Positions 43,584-52,260 are shown, numbered from the stretch's first letter. The stretch is DNA of 64,000 nt from Pseudomonas parafulva (GCF_000800255.1 NZ_CP009747.1:2790001-2854000); one strand, 5' to 3'. A program made the numbers and translations. The notes: generated from the letters alone by a model not told the origin.

Positions 43584-43931
43584 ATGAAAAATTTAGATCA
43601 CAACAGTCTTTACACCCATAGTGTTCACTCTTTTGACATCACCCTCCTGGAGCAGCTCGGCGTAACGACAGAATTCGATTCAGAGCTTGTTCAATGGCGT
43701 TGCAGCTTCATCCATTCCGCCTTGAGACTGGAGCTCACCTACTCGCTGGATACTACCTTGTCCACAGCCCTCTACCTTGACGATAGGCTCATTTCTTTCA
43801 GCTATGCCAGCGGACTCGAGGCACTGTCGGTTTGCGGAGACGAAATCATATGCCAATTAAACATCCGCCAACTCAGCCGACAACTCACTATCAATACACG
43901 AGACCTATCTGTCCACTGGCGAGACGTTTGA
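43584..43931 (+). CDS. Hypothetical protein in the toxin-immunity region (may be part of a longer or frameshifted gene)
   Basis: A 115-residue product from ATG 43584 (MKNLDHNSLYTHSVHSFDIT), without a good ribosome binding site. The frame stays open upstream to 43401 and reads VNTPPLEFIDRPRQVFKRKL in the gap, so part of a longer gene may be missing its start. The C-terminal part (YLDDRLISFSYASG onward) looks like a compact beta-rich domain. No family recognised. Possibly a second immunity gene or the remains of one. Confidence 0.5.
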   Translation: MKNLDHNSLYTHSVHSFDITLLEQLGVTTEFDSELVQWRCSFIHSALRLELTYSLDTTLSTALYLDDRLISFSYASGLEALSVCGDEIICQLNIRQLSRQLTINTRDLSVHWRDV

Positions 43932-43945
43932 AAAGGCAGAGAAGA

Positions 43946-44575
43946 ATGATTCTAGATGCAAAGGATAATCTGCACCAATCCCTCCGGTCTCTCTATCGAG
44001 ACACCGAATCAATGCACAGACTCTGGAATGACAAAGAAAAATTTCCAGAACTCCTTCAATTCGCAGCCTTAATCTCCTGCCAAGAGCAAAATGGCACGGA
44101 CCTCAAAGAAAGCGCTAATTACTTCATAGAATTCGCGCTCACCTACTTCATCACCTCTTATCAAGCACTCGTCTCAGCGCTTGAAGTATTGAGTCAACAG
44201 CCCTTGCGCAGTGCTATAGCCAAGGGGTGGATCAAACATAGAATGGTAGCGCTCTCTGAAATTTCCAACGCTATTCACTGTAAACGCTTTGTCGATTTGG
44301 CGCAGTTATGCGATCAGGACGCGGAGTACGCTGCTCAGCTCAATGCACGCCACTTGATTCAAAACTCTTCACTCCACCCCCTGCCTTATGAAGCATTGAT
44401 CCCGAAATTTCTAGAACTGGATGCCTCCATGCAAGCGTATGTGCTCAGCTGGGCGTATGAAGAAAATAAACTTAGCGCTTCAGCGTCTGCTCGGTTCGCA
44501 CAGGAACATCCTAAAAAATACAAGATGCTGAACGATATCAAAGCTCTAAACTCTACGGATTCTTCCCAAACGTGA
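43946..44575 (+). CDS. Hypothetical protein downstream of the Rhs module
   Basis: A 209-residue, mostly helical protein starting MILDAKDNLHQSLRSLYRDT with GAGAAG just upstream. It is rich in Leu/Ala/Gln (ESANYFIEFALTYFITSYQA, LSQQPLRSAIAKGWIKHRM). It starts 14 bp after the previous frame and shares its low GC content. No family recognised. It may be another immunity or orphan gene that arrived with the Rhs tip. It ends 55 bp before the core-genome parD-like gene, marking the island's right edge. Confidence 0.65.
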   Translation: MILDAKDNLHQSLRSLYRDTESMHRLWNDKEKFPELLQFAALISCQEQNGTDLKESANYFIEFALTYFITSYQALVSALEVLSQQPLRSAIAKGWIKHRMVALSEISNAIHCKRFVDLAQLCDQDAEYAAQLNARHLIQNSSLHPLPYEALIPKFLELDASMQAYVLSWAYEENKLSASASARFAQEHPKKYKMLNDIKALNSTDSSQT

Positions 44576-44593
44576 CACCTCCCCATCCCTCGC

Positions 44594-44608
44594 TATATGA
44601 TCCATATA
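44594..44608. promoter_or_regulatory. Dyad before the parD-like/map genes
   Basis: TATATG-ATC-CATATA, a perfect 6-bp inverted repeat 22 bp upstream of the ParD-like start. It is placed where an antitoxin-type protein could autoregulate. Confidence 0.5.
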
Positions 44609-44630
44609 CGTTTCATACCGAGAACTCCCC

Positions 44631-44834
44631 ATGGGCATCGTCAAGATCTGCGACCACCTCCACGAAGACCTGCGCATCGCCAGCGGCGCGATGTCACGTT
44701 CGATCAACGCCCAGGCCGAGCACTGGATTCGCATCGGCATGCTGGCCGAGTTGCATCCCGAGGCGACCTACCCCGAACTCGTGCGCCAATTGCTGCGCCA
44801 GGAACACGCCACGCTCAAGGAGCTGGTGCAATGA
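44631..44834 (+). CDS. ParD-like antitoxin-family protein
   Basis: A 67-residue protein, MGIVKICDHLHEDLRIASGA, with MSRSINAQAEHWIRIGMLAEL matching the ribbon-helix-helix pattern of ParD-like antitoxins. No toxin gene follows; instead its stop overlaps the start of a methionine aminopeptidase gene (ATGA). This gene pair is, as I recall, common in Pseudomonas. It may be a domesticated regulator of map rather than a true antitoxin. Confidence 0.8.
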   Translation: MGIVKICDHLHEDLRIASGAMSRSINAQAEHWIRIGMLAELHPEATYPELVRQLLRQEHATLKELVQ

Positions 44835-45607
44835 GCAAACCAATCCTCAAGAACGCCGACCAGTTGGCCCTGATGCGCCGTGCAGGCGAGCTGCTGGCAC
44901 GCGTCTTCGCTGACCTCGACGGCTTCATCCGCGCGGGCGTCACCACCCTGCAGATCAACGATCGCGCCGAAGCATTCATCGTCGATACCCTCAAGGCGCG
45001 CCCGGCCAGCAAAGGCCAGTATGGCTTTCCCTATGCGCTGAACACCTCGGTCGATCAGGTGGTCTGCCATGGCATGCCGAACAAGGATGAAGTGCTGCAG
45101 GAAGGCTCGATCATCAACGTCGACATCACCCTCGAACAAGGTGGCTACATCGCCGACTCCTCGAAAATGTACTGCATCGGCGCGATCAGCGACGACGCCC
45201 GGCGCCTGGTCGACACCACGTATCAGGCGCTGTGGAAGGGCATCGAGCAAGTCAAACCCGGCGCCACCTTGGGCGATGTCGGCCATGCCATCCAACAGTT
45301 CGCCGAAGCCGCCGGCTACAGCGTGGTGCGCGAGTACTGCGGCCACGGCATCGGCACACAGATGCATGAAGCGCCGCAAGTGCTGCATTACGGTCAGCGC
45401 GGTATGGGCATGAGATTGCAACCGGGGATGGTGTTCACCATCGAGCCGATGATCAACCAAGGCGCACGCGGCACCCGAACCCTCAAGGATGGGTGGACAG
45501 TGATCACCCGAGATGGCGGATTATCGGCGCAGTGGGAACATACCGTGGCCGTGACGGACCAAGGCTACGAGGTGCTGACACTGCGCGCCGAGGAAGCGGA
45601 GCGCTGA
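44831..45607 (+). CDS. map: Type I methionyl aminopeptidase
   Basis: A 258-residue M24 enzyme. The metal ligands are visible: NVDITLEQGGYIADSS (two Asp), YCGHGIGTQMHEAP (His), VFTIEPMI (Glu) and SAQWEHTVAVT (Glu); the substrate-pocket His is in VVCHGMPNKD. It removes the initiator Met from nascent proteins. Because it is coupled to a ParD-like gene and not next to rpsB, it is probably a second, accessory MetAP of the genome. Confidence 0.92.
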   Translation: MSKPILKNADQLALMRRAGELLARVFADLDGFIRAGVTTLQINDRAEAFIVDTLKARPASKGQYGFPYALNTSVDQVVCHGMPNKDEVLQEGSIINVDITLEQGGYIADSSKMYCIGAISDDARRLVDTTYQALWKGIEQVKPGATLGDVGHAIQQFAEAAGYSVVREYCGHGIGTQMHEAPQVLHYGQRGMGMRLQPGMVFTIEPMINQGARGTRTLKDGWTVITRDGGLSAQWEHTVAVTDQGYEVLTLRAEEAER

Positions 45608-45680
45608 GACGCCCAGCGCATTGCTCAGCTGGACTCAACCTCCCTACAATTCCCGCAACATTTTAGCTTCGGACCCGCTC

Positions 45681-46373
45681 ATGGACGAATCCGCCCAGCA
45701 CTGGCTGCACGCCCTCTCCGCCCCCATGGCCGCGCTCAACGGCGCCAGCTTCACCGCCCCCGACTATTTCGAGGGCGATGATCAGACCGACCTGGAAAGC
45801 GGCTGGGGTATCACTACCCGTGCCCAGTTGCTGGACGTGCTCAGCATGGCCGACAACGGCCATGCCTGTGAATTGAGCAATGCGTACTGGCAGTTCCAGC
45901 GGTGCCTGCCCAGCCAGTGGCAGGCGCTGCTGGAGACACTGCCGGCTCGCGACCGGGTCAAGTACGAATATGCGGCACGCACCTTCCCCGACTGCGGCCC
46001 TGGCGGTACGCGGGCCTGGGACCTCGGACGCATGAGCTTTCTGCTGCGCGCCGGGGTCAAGAAGGGGCATATCAGCCGCGAAGAAAGCCTCTACCTGCAC
46101 TATCGCCTGGCTCTGCGCGCCCGCCACTACTACAACCGCTGGAACACCTACATCGCCGGTTATCTGTTCGGCAAAGCGTTATGGAACGCGTCCGACAGCA
46201 GCGATGCCACCTTCGCCGCCGACCTGGAGCGCCAGGGCAGCGAGCACTGGAACCGCTGCATCGTCCTGAACCTGCGCATCGGCGCCCACGAATTGCTCGC
46301 CGACTTGCCCTGGGAATTGCCAATCGACGAGCCTGAACGCCCCACGACCCTGGAAGAGGATTGCTGGTCATGA
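45681..46373 (+). CDS. DUF1266 domain protein (YbeU/YbeR-like)
   Basis: A 230-residue protein starting MDESAQHWLHALSAPMAALN. DUF1266 features are WGITTRAQLLDVLSMADNG, AWDLGRMSFLLRAGVKKGHI and YNRWNTYIAGYLFGKALWN. In E. coli, DUF1266 genes (ybeR, ybeU) lie by the J-domain genes djlB/djlC and hscC; the same grouping is found here. The stop overlaps the start of the J-domain gene (ATGA). It is probably an accessory of the HscC chaperone system; its biochemical role is unknown. Confidence 0.85.
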   Translation: MDESAQHWLHALSAPMAALNGASFTAPDYFEGDDQTDLESGWGITTRAQLLDVLSMADNGHACELSNAYWQFQRCLPSQWQALLETLPARDRVKYEYAARTFPDCGPGGTRAWDLGRMSFLLRAGVKKGHISREESLYLHYRLALRARHYYNRWNTYIAGYLFGKALWNASDSSDATFAADLERQGSEHWNRCIVLNLRIGAHELLADLPWELPIDEPERPTTLEEDCWS

Positions 46374-49036
46374 GCTGCTGGATTCGCCTGGGTATCGAAC
46401 CGACCCAGGACCTGGACACCATCCGTCTGGCCTACCGCAGCCGCCTGCCCACGCACCATCCGGAGACCGACCCGGAAGGCTTCCAGGCCCTGCGCGCGGC
46501 CTATGAAGAGGCCCAGCGCCTGGCGCGCGAGCACGTCGAAAACGCACAAGCCGCGCAGTCCAATGACGAGGTCGCGCCGGCCAACGAGGCCCTCGACGCC
46601 TTCCAGGCGCTGCTCGAAGACTCGACCCGTCGCTACGAACCGCAAGCTTGGCTGGACTACATCGGCCAGCTCGACGAACTGCCGCTGGAGCAACTCGACG
46701 ACCTCAACTGGCAGTTGCTGCACCGGCTGCGCCATTGCGGTCCGATCGCCTACCAGTGCGTACGTCTGCTGGCCACGCGGCTGGGCTGGGCCGAGCAACT
46801 GTTGCGCCTGCCGCCAGAAGAGGCCCAGGACGTCGCCGCCTTCTTGCAGCGTATCGAGGAGCCCGACCCCTTCGACACTCGGCTGATCCGCGACTGGTCA
46901 CCCGCGGCGCAATTGGAAACGCTCTGGTATTTCCGCAGCCTTGGCTACTACCACCAGGAACGTCCGCTGTTCGAGTACACCCAGTTCGCCGACTGCCACA
47001 CTTGCGTCGGTTTCCCGGCCGACGAAGACCTGGTGAGTCGCCTGACCCTGCAGTTCAGTCAGGCCGGGATTGGCAGCCGAACGCTGCATGCGCGCTTGCA
47101 GCAGCAGCACGAAATGGCGCCAGACGACGTCGATGTGCTGTACCTGCTCGCTCGCCAAGCCAGCGCCTTGGGCGCCGAGGAACAGGCACTCAATGGCTGG
47201 CTGCGGCTGTGGCGTGAACACCGGCATCCAGAGGCCGAGCGGTGGTTGCTCGACCTGTGCGCAGGCTATCAACCGCAACGCTTGCCGTTGTTGATCCAGG
47301 CGCTGGATCAGCAGAGCCTGCCGCACAGCTGGCCCGAGGATTTGACCGATCCCGCCCAGGCCTGCGGCTGTCCCGCGCAATCACCACAAACCCTGGCGCG
47401 CTGGTCCGAGGCCTCGCGCCTGAAGCTGGAGGGTTTCGCCGCCACGTTCATCGATTGGCGCCTGGACGGTGACGATGAATTGCCACCGCTGGCCTGGCTC
47501 CTGGCCGACCAGGAAGATCGCCTGTTGCAGCGCCGCTACTGGCAGGCCTGGACACTGCAACGTGGCGAATCCGGGCTGCTGCGCAGCCTGCTCGATGAGC
47601 CCGCCAGCGGCGATCCGCTCGATGACCTCATCCTCGAAGGCTTTCAGCGCCAGGCCGCACAGCAATTGCACTGGCTCGAGCATTCACCGGTGGTACGTGC
47701 ACTGGTAGCGTTTTGCGCATCAGCACACCACGGGGCGGTCTTCCCAGAGGCGCTCAAGCAGCCAGCACTGCACCCGGTCTGCCGTGAATGGCTGCGACGT
47801 ATGCGGGTGTATTCGCCGCAAGCGCTGGAGCGCTTGAACGAGGCGTTCGACATGCGCCGCATGTTCACGGTGCCATTCGGTATGCGGGTAATGAACGACA
47901 TGGCGCGCCACGGCATCGAACTGCCGCCGATGGCCGAGGGCGCTGCACAGTGGGACTGGCATCGCCAGCAGTTGTTCATGCTGGCCACCATCGCTCAGCC
48001 CCAGCGCTGGCTGGACATGATCACGCCCAAGTTGCCAGGTCAACTGCAGTACGCGACCGAGCATCCGTTCCACCGCACCCATCGCCTGCTGCTGTCCACC
48101 CCGGCGCTGTTCCAGGAAAACAACGCCTTGCTGCGCTGCCTGGACGAGCGCGATCCCGTTCAGGCGCTGATGGCCCCCCCCCTGCATTACCTGGCCTACG
48201 CCTTCGCCAGCACTCGATTGCCGGGCGCGATCAATCTGTTCGAGTGCTACCAAGGCAGTACCGACGTACTGGAAGAACACCCGGTGGGGGAGCTGCTGCT
48301 GTGCGCAACCCTCTATCACAGCCCCGCGCTGGACAGCGAGCAACGTACCTGGCTACGTGCACGCCTGGACACGCTGGGCGGCAGCGCTGCCTGGGTCGGC
48401 ACACTGCGCACAGGCCTGATCGCAGGCAACGTCCCGCGCCTGCCCTATAAGGTGATCGAGCGTGAGGAAAAACTGGACAGCAAACTGCTCAAGACGTTGG
48501 TGAGTGCCTTCAACACCTTGGTGAAATCCGCCAAACCGCCGCGCACCGTCGATTTGATGCGGCTGCAAAAAGCCAAGGACGATGCCGATCAGGACACCGG
48601 CCTGCGCTGCGCCGCCATGGCGTTGCTGGCGCGTACCGAAGGCCACCTTGCCGCGGCGGCGCGCGAGCCTCAGGCGCCCTCCTGGGCCTTCTGGCGACTG
48701 AACAGCCGTATCAGCCGCAGCGACTTCGTCGCGCACTGCTTCGTCGCCTTGATGGGCGGTGCGGTGCTGACCGCGGTGGCCAAACTGCCAGAGCTTTGGG
48801 TCGTCGCGGTCTTGCTGATTCTGACTTCAGTACTACGGCGCCTGCGTGACCTGGGCCAAGGCGTGCCGATGTTGATCGGTGTCCTGGCGATCTGCCGATT
48901 CGCGCCCTTCGCGCCTGCCGCACTGATGGTGGTGCCCGGCGACAAGCTGGCCAACCGCTACGGCCCGCCGCCGGACGATCCCGCGCAGCTCAGCGAAGGG
49001 CTGCAAGTCGCCCTTCGCCATCTCAACGCTCAGTAA
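46370..49036 (+). CDS. Large J-domain-like membrane protein (DjlB/DjlC type)
   Basis: An 888-residue protein. Residues 1-48 form a divergent J domain (CWIRLGIEPTQDLDTIRLAY then RLPTHHPETDPEGFQALRAA) in which the usual HPD is HPE. A very long helical, TPR-like region follows to about 760. The C-terminus has three hydrophobic stretches (FVALMGGAVLTAVAKL, ELWVVAVLLILTSVL, MLIGVLAICRF) with a DUF805-like RRLRDLGQG motif, so it is membrane-anchored. It probably directs HscC, encoded convergently with a 7-bp overlap of gene ends. Confidence 0.83.
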   Translation: MSCWIRLGIEPTQDLDTIRLAYRSRLPTHHPETDPEGFQALRAAYEEAQRLAREHVENAQAAQSNDEVAPANEALDAFQALLEDSTRRYEPQAWLDYIGQLDELPLEQLDDLNWQLLHRLRHCGPIAYQCVRLLATRLGWAEQLLRLPPEEAQDVAAFLQRIEEPDPFDTRLIRDWSPAAQLETLWYFRSLGYYHQERPLFEYTQFADCHTCVGFPADEDLVSRLTLQFSQAGIGSRTLHARLQQQHEMAPDDVDVLYLLARQASALGAEEQALNGWLRLWREHRHPEAERWLLDLCAGYQPQRLPLLIQALDQQSLPHSWPEDLTDPAQACGCPAQSPQTLARWSEASRLKLEGFAATFIDWRLDGDDELPPLAWLLADQEDRLLQRRYWQAWTLQRGESGLLRSLLDEPASGDPLDDLILEGFQRQAAQQLHWLEHSPVVRALVAFCASAHHGAVFPEALKQPALHPVCREWLRRMRVYSPQALERLNEAFDMRRMFTVPFGMRVMNDMARHGIELPPMAEGAAQWDWHRQQLFMLATIAQPQRWLDMITPKLPGQLQYATEHPFHRTHRLLLSTPALFQENNALLRCLDERDPVQALMAPPLHYLAYAFASTRLPGAINLFECYQGSTDVLEEHPVGELLLCATLYHSPALDSEQRTWLRARLDTLGGSAAWVGTLRTGLIAGNVPRLPYKVIEREEKLDSKLLKTLVSAFNTLVKSAKPPRTVDLMRLQKAKDDADQDTGLRCAAMALLARTEGHLAAAAREPQAPSWAFWRLNSRISRSDFVAHCFVALMGGAVLTAVAKLPELWVVAVLLILTSVLRRLRDLGQGVPMLIGVLAICRFAPFAPAALMVVPGDKLANRYGPPPDDPAQLSEGLQVALRHLNAQ

Positions 49037-50736
49037 CGCAACTCGTCCAGCGCCTGGCTCAACTGCAGGCGTTGACGACTGATCTCTGCCGCCTGCTGGC
49101 CGGCCAGCACCGCATTGAATGCGTCCAGCCAACTGCCGATCAGGTCGCGCTCATCGCCCAGGCTCTGCATCCAGGCCCGCTCCAGCCGCGCGAGCAAGGT
49201 GCGATTGGGCAAGGCATCGCGCGGGTGGATCTTCAGGCGTGCCAGGCGCTCGTGGCTGGCCTGGCGCGCCTCGCTGTCCAGGCCCGTGGGACTGCGGTCG
49301 ATGCTGTGGCTGTGCTTGTGCCCGGTTTCGAGGAAGGTCACGTCGACTTCGAGCAGGCCGTTGATGTCGTAGCTGAAGCGCACGTCCAGCGACTGCACCT
49401 GTCCGGTGGGCTGCAGCGGAATTTCGAAACTGTCGACCAGGATGTTGTCTCGCACCCAGGGACGCTCGCCCTGATACACCGCGATGCGCACCACCTTTTG
49501 CTCCGGATGGGTACTGTAGAAGCGCTGCACGCGCGACGTGGGGATCACGGTATTGCGTTCGATGATCGGGGTGAAGGCGCCGGACACTTCTTCGCCACGG
49601 GACGAGGCGACACCCAGGGTATAGGGGCACACGTCGGTCAGGATCAGTTCGTCGATCGCCGCGTCGCGGGCCTTGCAGGCCGCTTGGCTGGCAGCGCCCA
49701 GGGCGACGATGGTGTCGGGGTCGAGGTGGCGATAAGGCAGCCGACCGAACAGCTTGGCCACCAATTGCTGGATCTGCGGCATGCGCGTGGCGCCCCCCAC
49801 CAGCACCAGGCTGTCCAGCTCGCGCGGGCTGAGCCGCGCGTCGCGCAGCGCCTGTTCGATGGGGGTGCGCACGCGCGCCAGCAACGGCGCCCAGATCGAC
49901 TGCAAGCGCGTCTGGTCGAGCAGCCACTCGCGGGCTTGACCGTCGCCATTCCAGGCCAGGGTCAGGCTACCCTCGCCAATGTCACGCTTGAGTTGCTCGA
50001 TGGCATCGTGCAGGCTCGCCAGCGCTTGAGGCTCCAGGCTCTCCAGCGTCAGTTGCCAATCGCTCAGGCACGCCTTGAGCAGGGCATCGGTAAAATCTTC
50101 GCCACCCAAATAGTTGTCGCCAGTGGAGGCATGCACTTCGATCAGCGGCAAGGCGTACTCCAGCACCGTGACATCGAAGGTGCCGCCCCCCAGGTCGAAC
50201 ACCAGCGTGCGCTCGAACTTCTGTTCGTGCAGACCATAGGCCATGGCGGCAGCCGTCGGCTCGTTGATCAGGCGCTGCACCTTCAGCCCCGCCAGCTCGG
50301 CCGCGAACACAGTGCGCTTGCGCTGCTCGTCGCTAAAGTAGGCCGGCACGGAAATCACGGCCTCGCTCACCGGGCAGCCGAGATAGGCCTCGGCATCCTG
50401 CTTGAGCGAGCCGAGCACCAGGGCCGACAGCTCTTCCGGCGTGAAGCGGTGCTCGCCCAGTTCGAAACGCTTGTCACTGCCCATGAACCGCTTGAACGCT
50501 GCGGCGGTGCGATGGGGATGGGTGGTGAGGCGGGCACGGGCGGCACTGCCCACCAAGATGCTGCCGTCTTCATCGACACTGACCACCGAGGGCGTCAGCA
50601 CCTCGCCCACGGCGTTGGCGATGAGCTGTGCTTTGCCGTCCTGCCAGACGGCAATGAGGCTGTTGGTGGTACCCAGGTCGATACCCAGCAAGGGGGCGGA
50701 TTCGACGGGCGTTGGAGAGGAGCTGGCATCCTGCAT
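49030..50736 (-). CDS. hscC: Hsp70-family chaperone HscC
   Basis: A 568-residue Hsp70, shorter than DnaK. The nucleotide domain shows LLGIDLGTTNSLIAVWQDG, VISVPAYFSDEQRKRTVFAA, LINEPTAAAMAYGL and VFDLGGGTFDVTVLEY, plus LVGGATRMPQIQ. The substrate domain is present but compact, and the C-terminal lid is short without an EEVD-like end, as in E. coli HscC. It should work with the J-domain protein encoded next to it. E. coli HscC affects sigma-70 activity, but the role in Pseudomonas is open. Confidence 0.92.
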   Translation of the reverse strand: MQDASSSPTPVESAPLLGIDLGTTNSLIAVWQDGKAQLIANAVGEVLTPSVVSVDEDGSILVGSAARARLTTHPHRTAAAFKRFMGSDKRFELGEHRFTPEELSALVLGSLKQDAEAYLGCPVSEAVISVPAYFSDEQRKRTVFAAELAGLKVQRLINEPTAAAMAYGLHEQKFERTLVFDLGGGTFDVTVLEYALPLIEVHASTGDNYLGGEDFTDALLKACLSDWQLTLESLEPQALASLHDAIEQLKRDIGEGSLTLAWNGDGQAREWLLDQTRLQSIWAPLLARVRTPIEQALRDARLSPRELDSLVLVGGATRMPQIQQLVAKLFGRLPYRHLDPDTIVALGAASQAACKARDAAIDELILTDVCPYTLGVASSRGEEVSGAFTPIIERNTVIPTSRVQRFYSTHPEQKVVRIAVYQGERPWVRDNILVDSFEIPLQPTGQVQSLDVRFSYDINGLLEVDVTFLETGHKHSHSIDRSPTGLDSEARQASHERLARLKIHPRDALPNRTLLARLERAWMQSLGDERDLIGSWLDAFNAVLAGQQAAEISRQRLQLSQALDELRY

Positions 50737-50915
50737 GGTCGGTCTCTGCTGGCAAAGGAGAGCCGGGCGCGCGGCCTGCTGGCGGCATCCGGCGTAGCGG
50801 GAGATTCTGACCTAATGGGACCGCGAGTTGAAGGCGAAGATGCAATCGGACTTCAGGCAAGGGGGCGCGCCGGGCTGAAACTCGCGTGAAACCGACTTGG
50901 AAAAACGACGGGCAC

Positions 50916-50940
50916 AAAAAAAGCGACCCTAAGGTCGCTT
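50916..50940 (-). terminator. Intrinsic terminator of the tRNA transcript
   Basis: AAGCGACC-CTAA-GGTCGCTT; on the minus strand followed by TTTTT. It lies 46 bp past the tRNA-Asp gene. Confidence 0.85.
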
Positions 50941-50985
50941 TCTTTGCTGCTTCCGGGTGTTCAGTGGGCCCTGGAAGCGTGAATA

Positions 50986-51062
50986 TGGCGCAGCGGACGG
51001 GACTCGAACCCGCGACCCCCGGCGTGACAGGCCGGTATTCTAACCGACTGAACTACCGCTGC
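50986..51062 (-). tRNA. tRNA-Asp (GTC)
   Basis: 77 nt with encoded CCA. The acceptor GCAGCGG pairs with CCGCTGC; the anticodon loop reads CTGTCAC, giving anticodon GTC. The T-arm GGGTTCGAGTCCC is intact. It shares a transcript with tRNA-Val, 13 bp upstream of it. Confidence 0.97.
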
Positions 51063-51075
51063 GCTATACATCGAG

Positions 51076-51151
51076 TGGTGGGTGATGACGGGATCGAACC
51101 GCCGACCCTCTGCTTGTAAGGCAGATGCTCTCCCGGCTGAGCTAATCACCC
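51076..51151 (-). tRNA. tRNA-Val (TAC)
   Basis: 76 nt with encoded CCA. The acceptor GGGTGAT pairs with ATCACCC; the anticodon loop CTTACAA gives anticodon TAC. The T-arm contains GGTTCGATCCC. It is the first gene after the minus-strand promoter at 51172-51200. Confidence 0.97.
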
Positions 51152-51171
51152 TTCGTCTCGGTGTGGCGCGC

Positions 51172-51200
51172 ATTCTACGGACGACCCTTCACCCTGGCAA
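51172..51200 (-). promoter_or_regulatory. Sigma-70 promoter of the tRNA operon
   Basis: On the minus strand: TTGCCA, a 17-bp spacer and TAGAAT, followed by a GC-rich discriminator GCGCGCC. An A/T-rich stretch upstream of the -35 looks like an UP element. This layout is typical of stringently controlled stable-RNA promoters. Confidence 0.8.
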
Positions 51201-51336
51201 GCACTTTTTTCAAATTTTTTTTCTGATCTTTCAATGACCTAGGAATAAGTGACTACTGGCCCTGTGACAGGGTTGGCCTGCGAGCACCGCTCGGAGAATA
51301 ATGCCCGCCTTATGCATTAAGGAGAGCTTTCCCCCC

Positions 51337-52257
51337 ATGTGGTTCAAGAACCTGCTGACTTACCGCCTCACCCAGGATGTTCCCTTCGAGGCCGAGGCAC
51401 TGGAAGCGGCACTGTCCAGCAAACCGGCCCGCCCATGCGCCAGCCAGGAGCTGACCACCTACGGCTTCGTCGCCCCCTTCGGCAAAGGCGAAGACGCGCC
51501 CCTGGTGCATGTCAGCGGTGAGTTCCTGCTGATCGCCGCGCGCAAGGAAGAACGCATCCTGCCCAGCAGCGTGGTCAACGATGCCGTGAAGGAAAAGGTC
51601 GAGGAAATCGAGACCGAGCAGATGCGCAAGGTCTACAAGAAGGAACGCGACCAGATAAAGGACGAGATCATCCAGGCCTTCCTGCCGCGTGCCTTCATCC
51701 GCCGCTCGATGATCTTCGCTGCCATCGCCCCGCGCCAGGGCCTGATTCTGGTCAACTCGGCCAGCGCCAAGCGCGCCGAAGACCTGCTGTCGACCCTTCG
51801 CGAAGTGATGGGCTCGCTGCCTGTGCGCCCGGCCACGGTGAAGATCGCCCCAAGCGCGACCATGACCGACTGGGTCAAGTCGCAGCAACCGGCCGAAGGC
51901 TTCTATCCGCTGGACGAATGCGAGCTGCGCGACACCGCCGAAGACGGCGGCATCGTGCGCTGCAAGCGCCAGGACCTGGCCAGCGAGGAAATCCAGCTGC
52001 ACCTGAGCACCGGCAAGCTGGTGACGCAACTGGCTCTGGCCTGGCAGGACAAGCTGTCGTTCGTGCTCGACGACAAGCTGGTGATCAAGCGCCTGAAGTT
52101 CGAGGAGTTGCTGCAGGAGCAGGCCGAACAGGACGGCGGCGACGAAGCCCAACAGCAGTTCGATGCCAGCTTCCTGCTGATGATGATGACCCTCAACGAA
52201 TTCCTCCCGCAGCTGTTCGAAGCCCTCGGCGGCGAAGAGATTCCCCAGGGAGTCTAA
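51337..52257 (+). CDS. rdgC: Recombination-associated protein RdgC
   Basis: A 306-residue protein starting [20 protein letters not shown] with AAGGAGAG upstream. RdgC is a ring-shaped dimer that binds double-stranded DNA and limits RecA loading. Conserved parts seen here are [56 protein letters not shown] and [20 protein letters not shown]. Length is normal. A repeat-flanked terminator follows. Confidence 0.95.
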   Translation: MWFKNLLTYRLTQDVPFEAEALEAALSSKPARPCASQELTTYGFVAPFGKGEDAPLVHVSGEFLLIAARKEERILPSSVVNDAVKEKVEEIETEQMRKVYKKERDQIKDEIIQAFLPRAFIRRSMIFAAIAPRQGLILVNSASAKRAEDLLSTLREVMGSLPVRPATVKIAPSATMTDWVKSQQPAEGFYPLDECELRDTAEDGGIVRCKRQDLASEEIQLHLSTGKLVTQLALAWQDKLSFVLDDKLVIKRLKFEELLQEQAEQDGGDEAQQQFDASFLLMMMTLNEFLPQLFEALGGEEIPQGV

Positions 52258-52260
52258 AAG

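Noticed and set aside
43415..43621. 68-codon frame between the immunity gene and the 43584 gene
   Set aside because: Basic, low-complexity product overlapping both neighbours. The other frame in this gap looks more protein-like.
49072..50889. 605-codon open frame antisense to hscC
   Set aside because: Shadow frame without domains; hscC is well supported.
50986..51151. tRNA genes as attachment sites for an integrated element
   Set aside because: Both tRNAs are intact, no duplicated 3' end was noticed nearby, and flanking genes are core genes.
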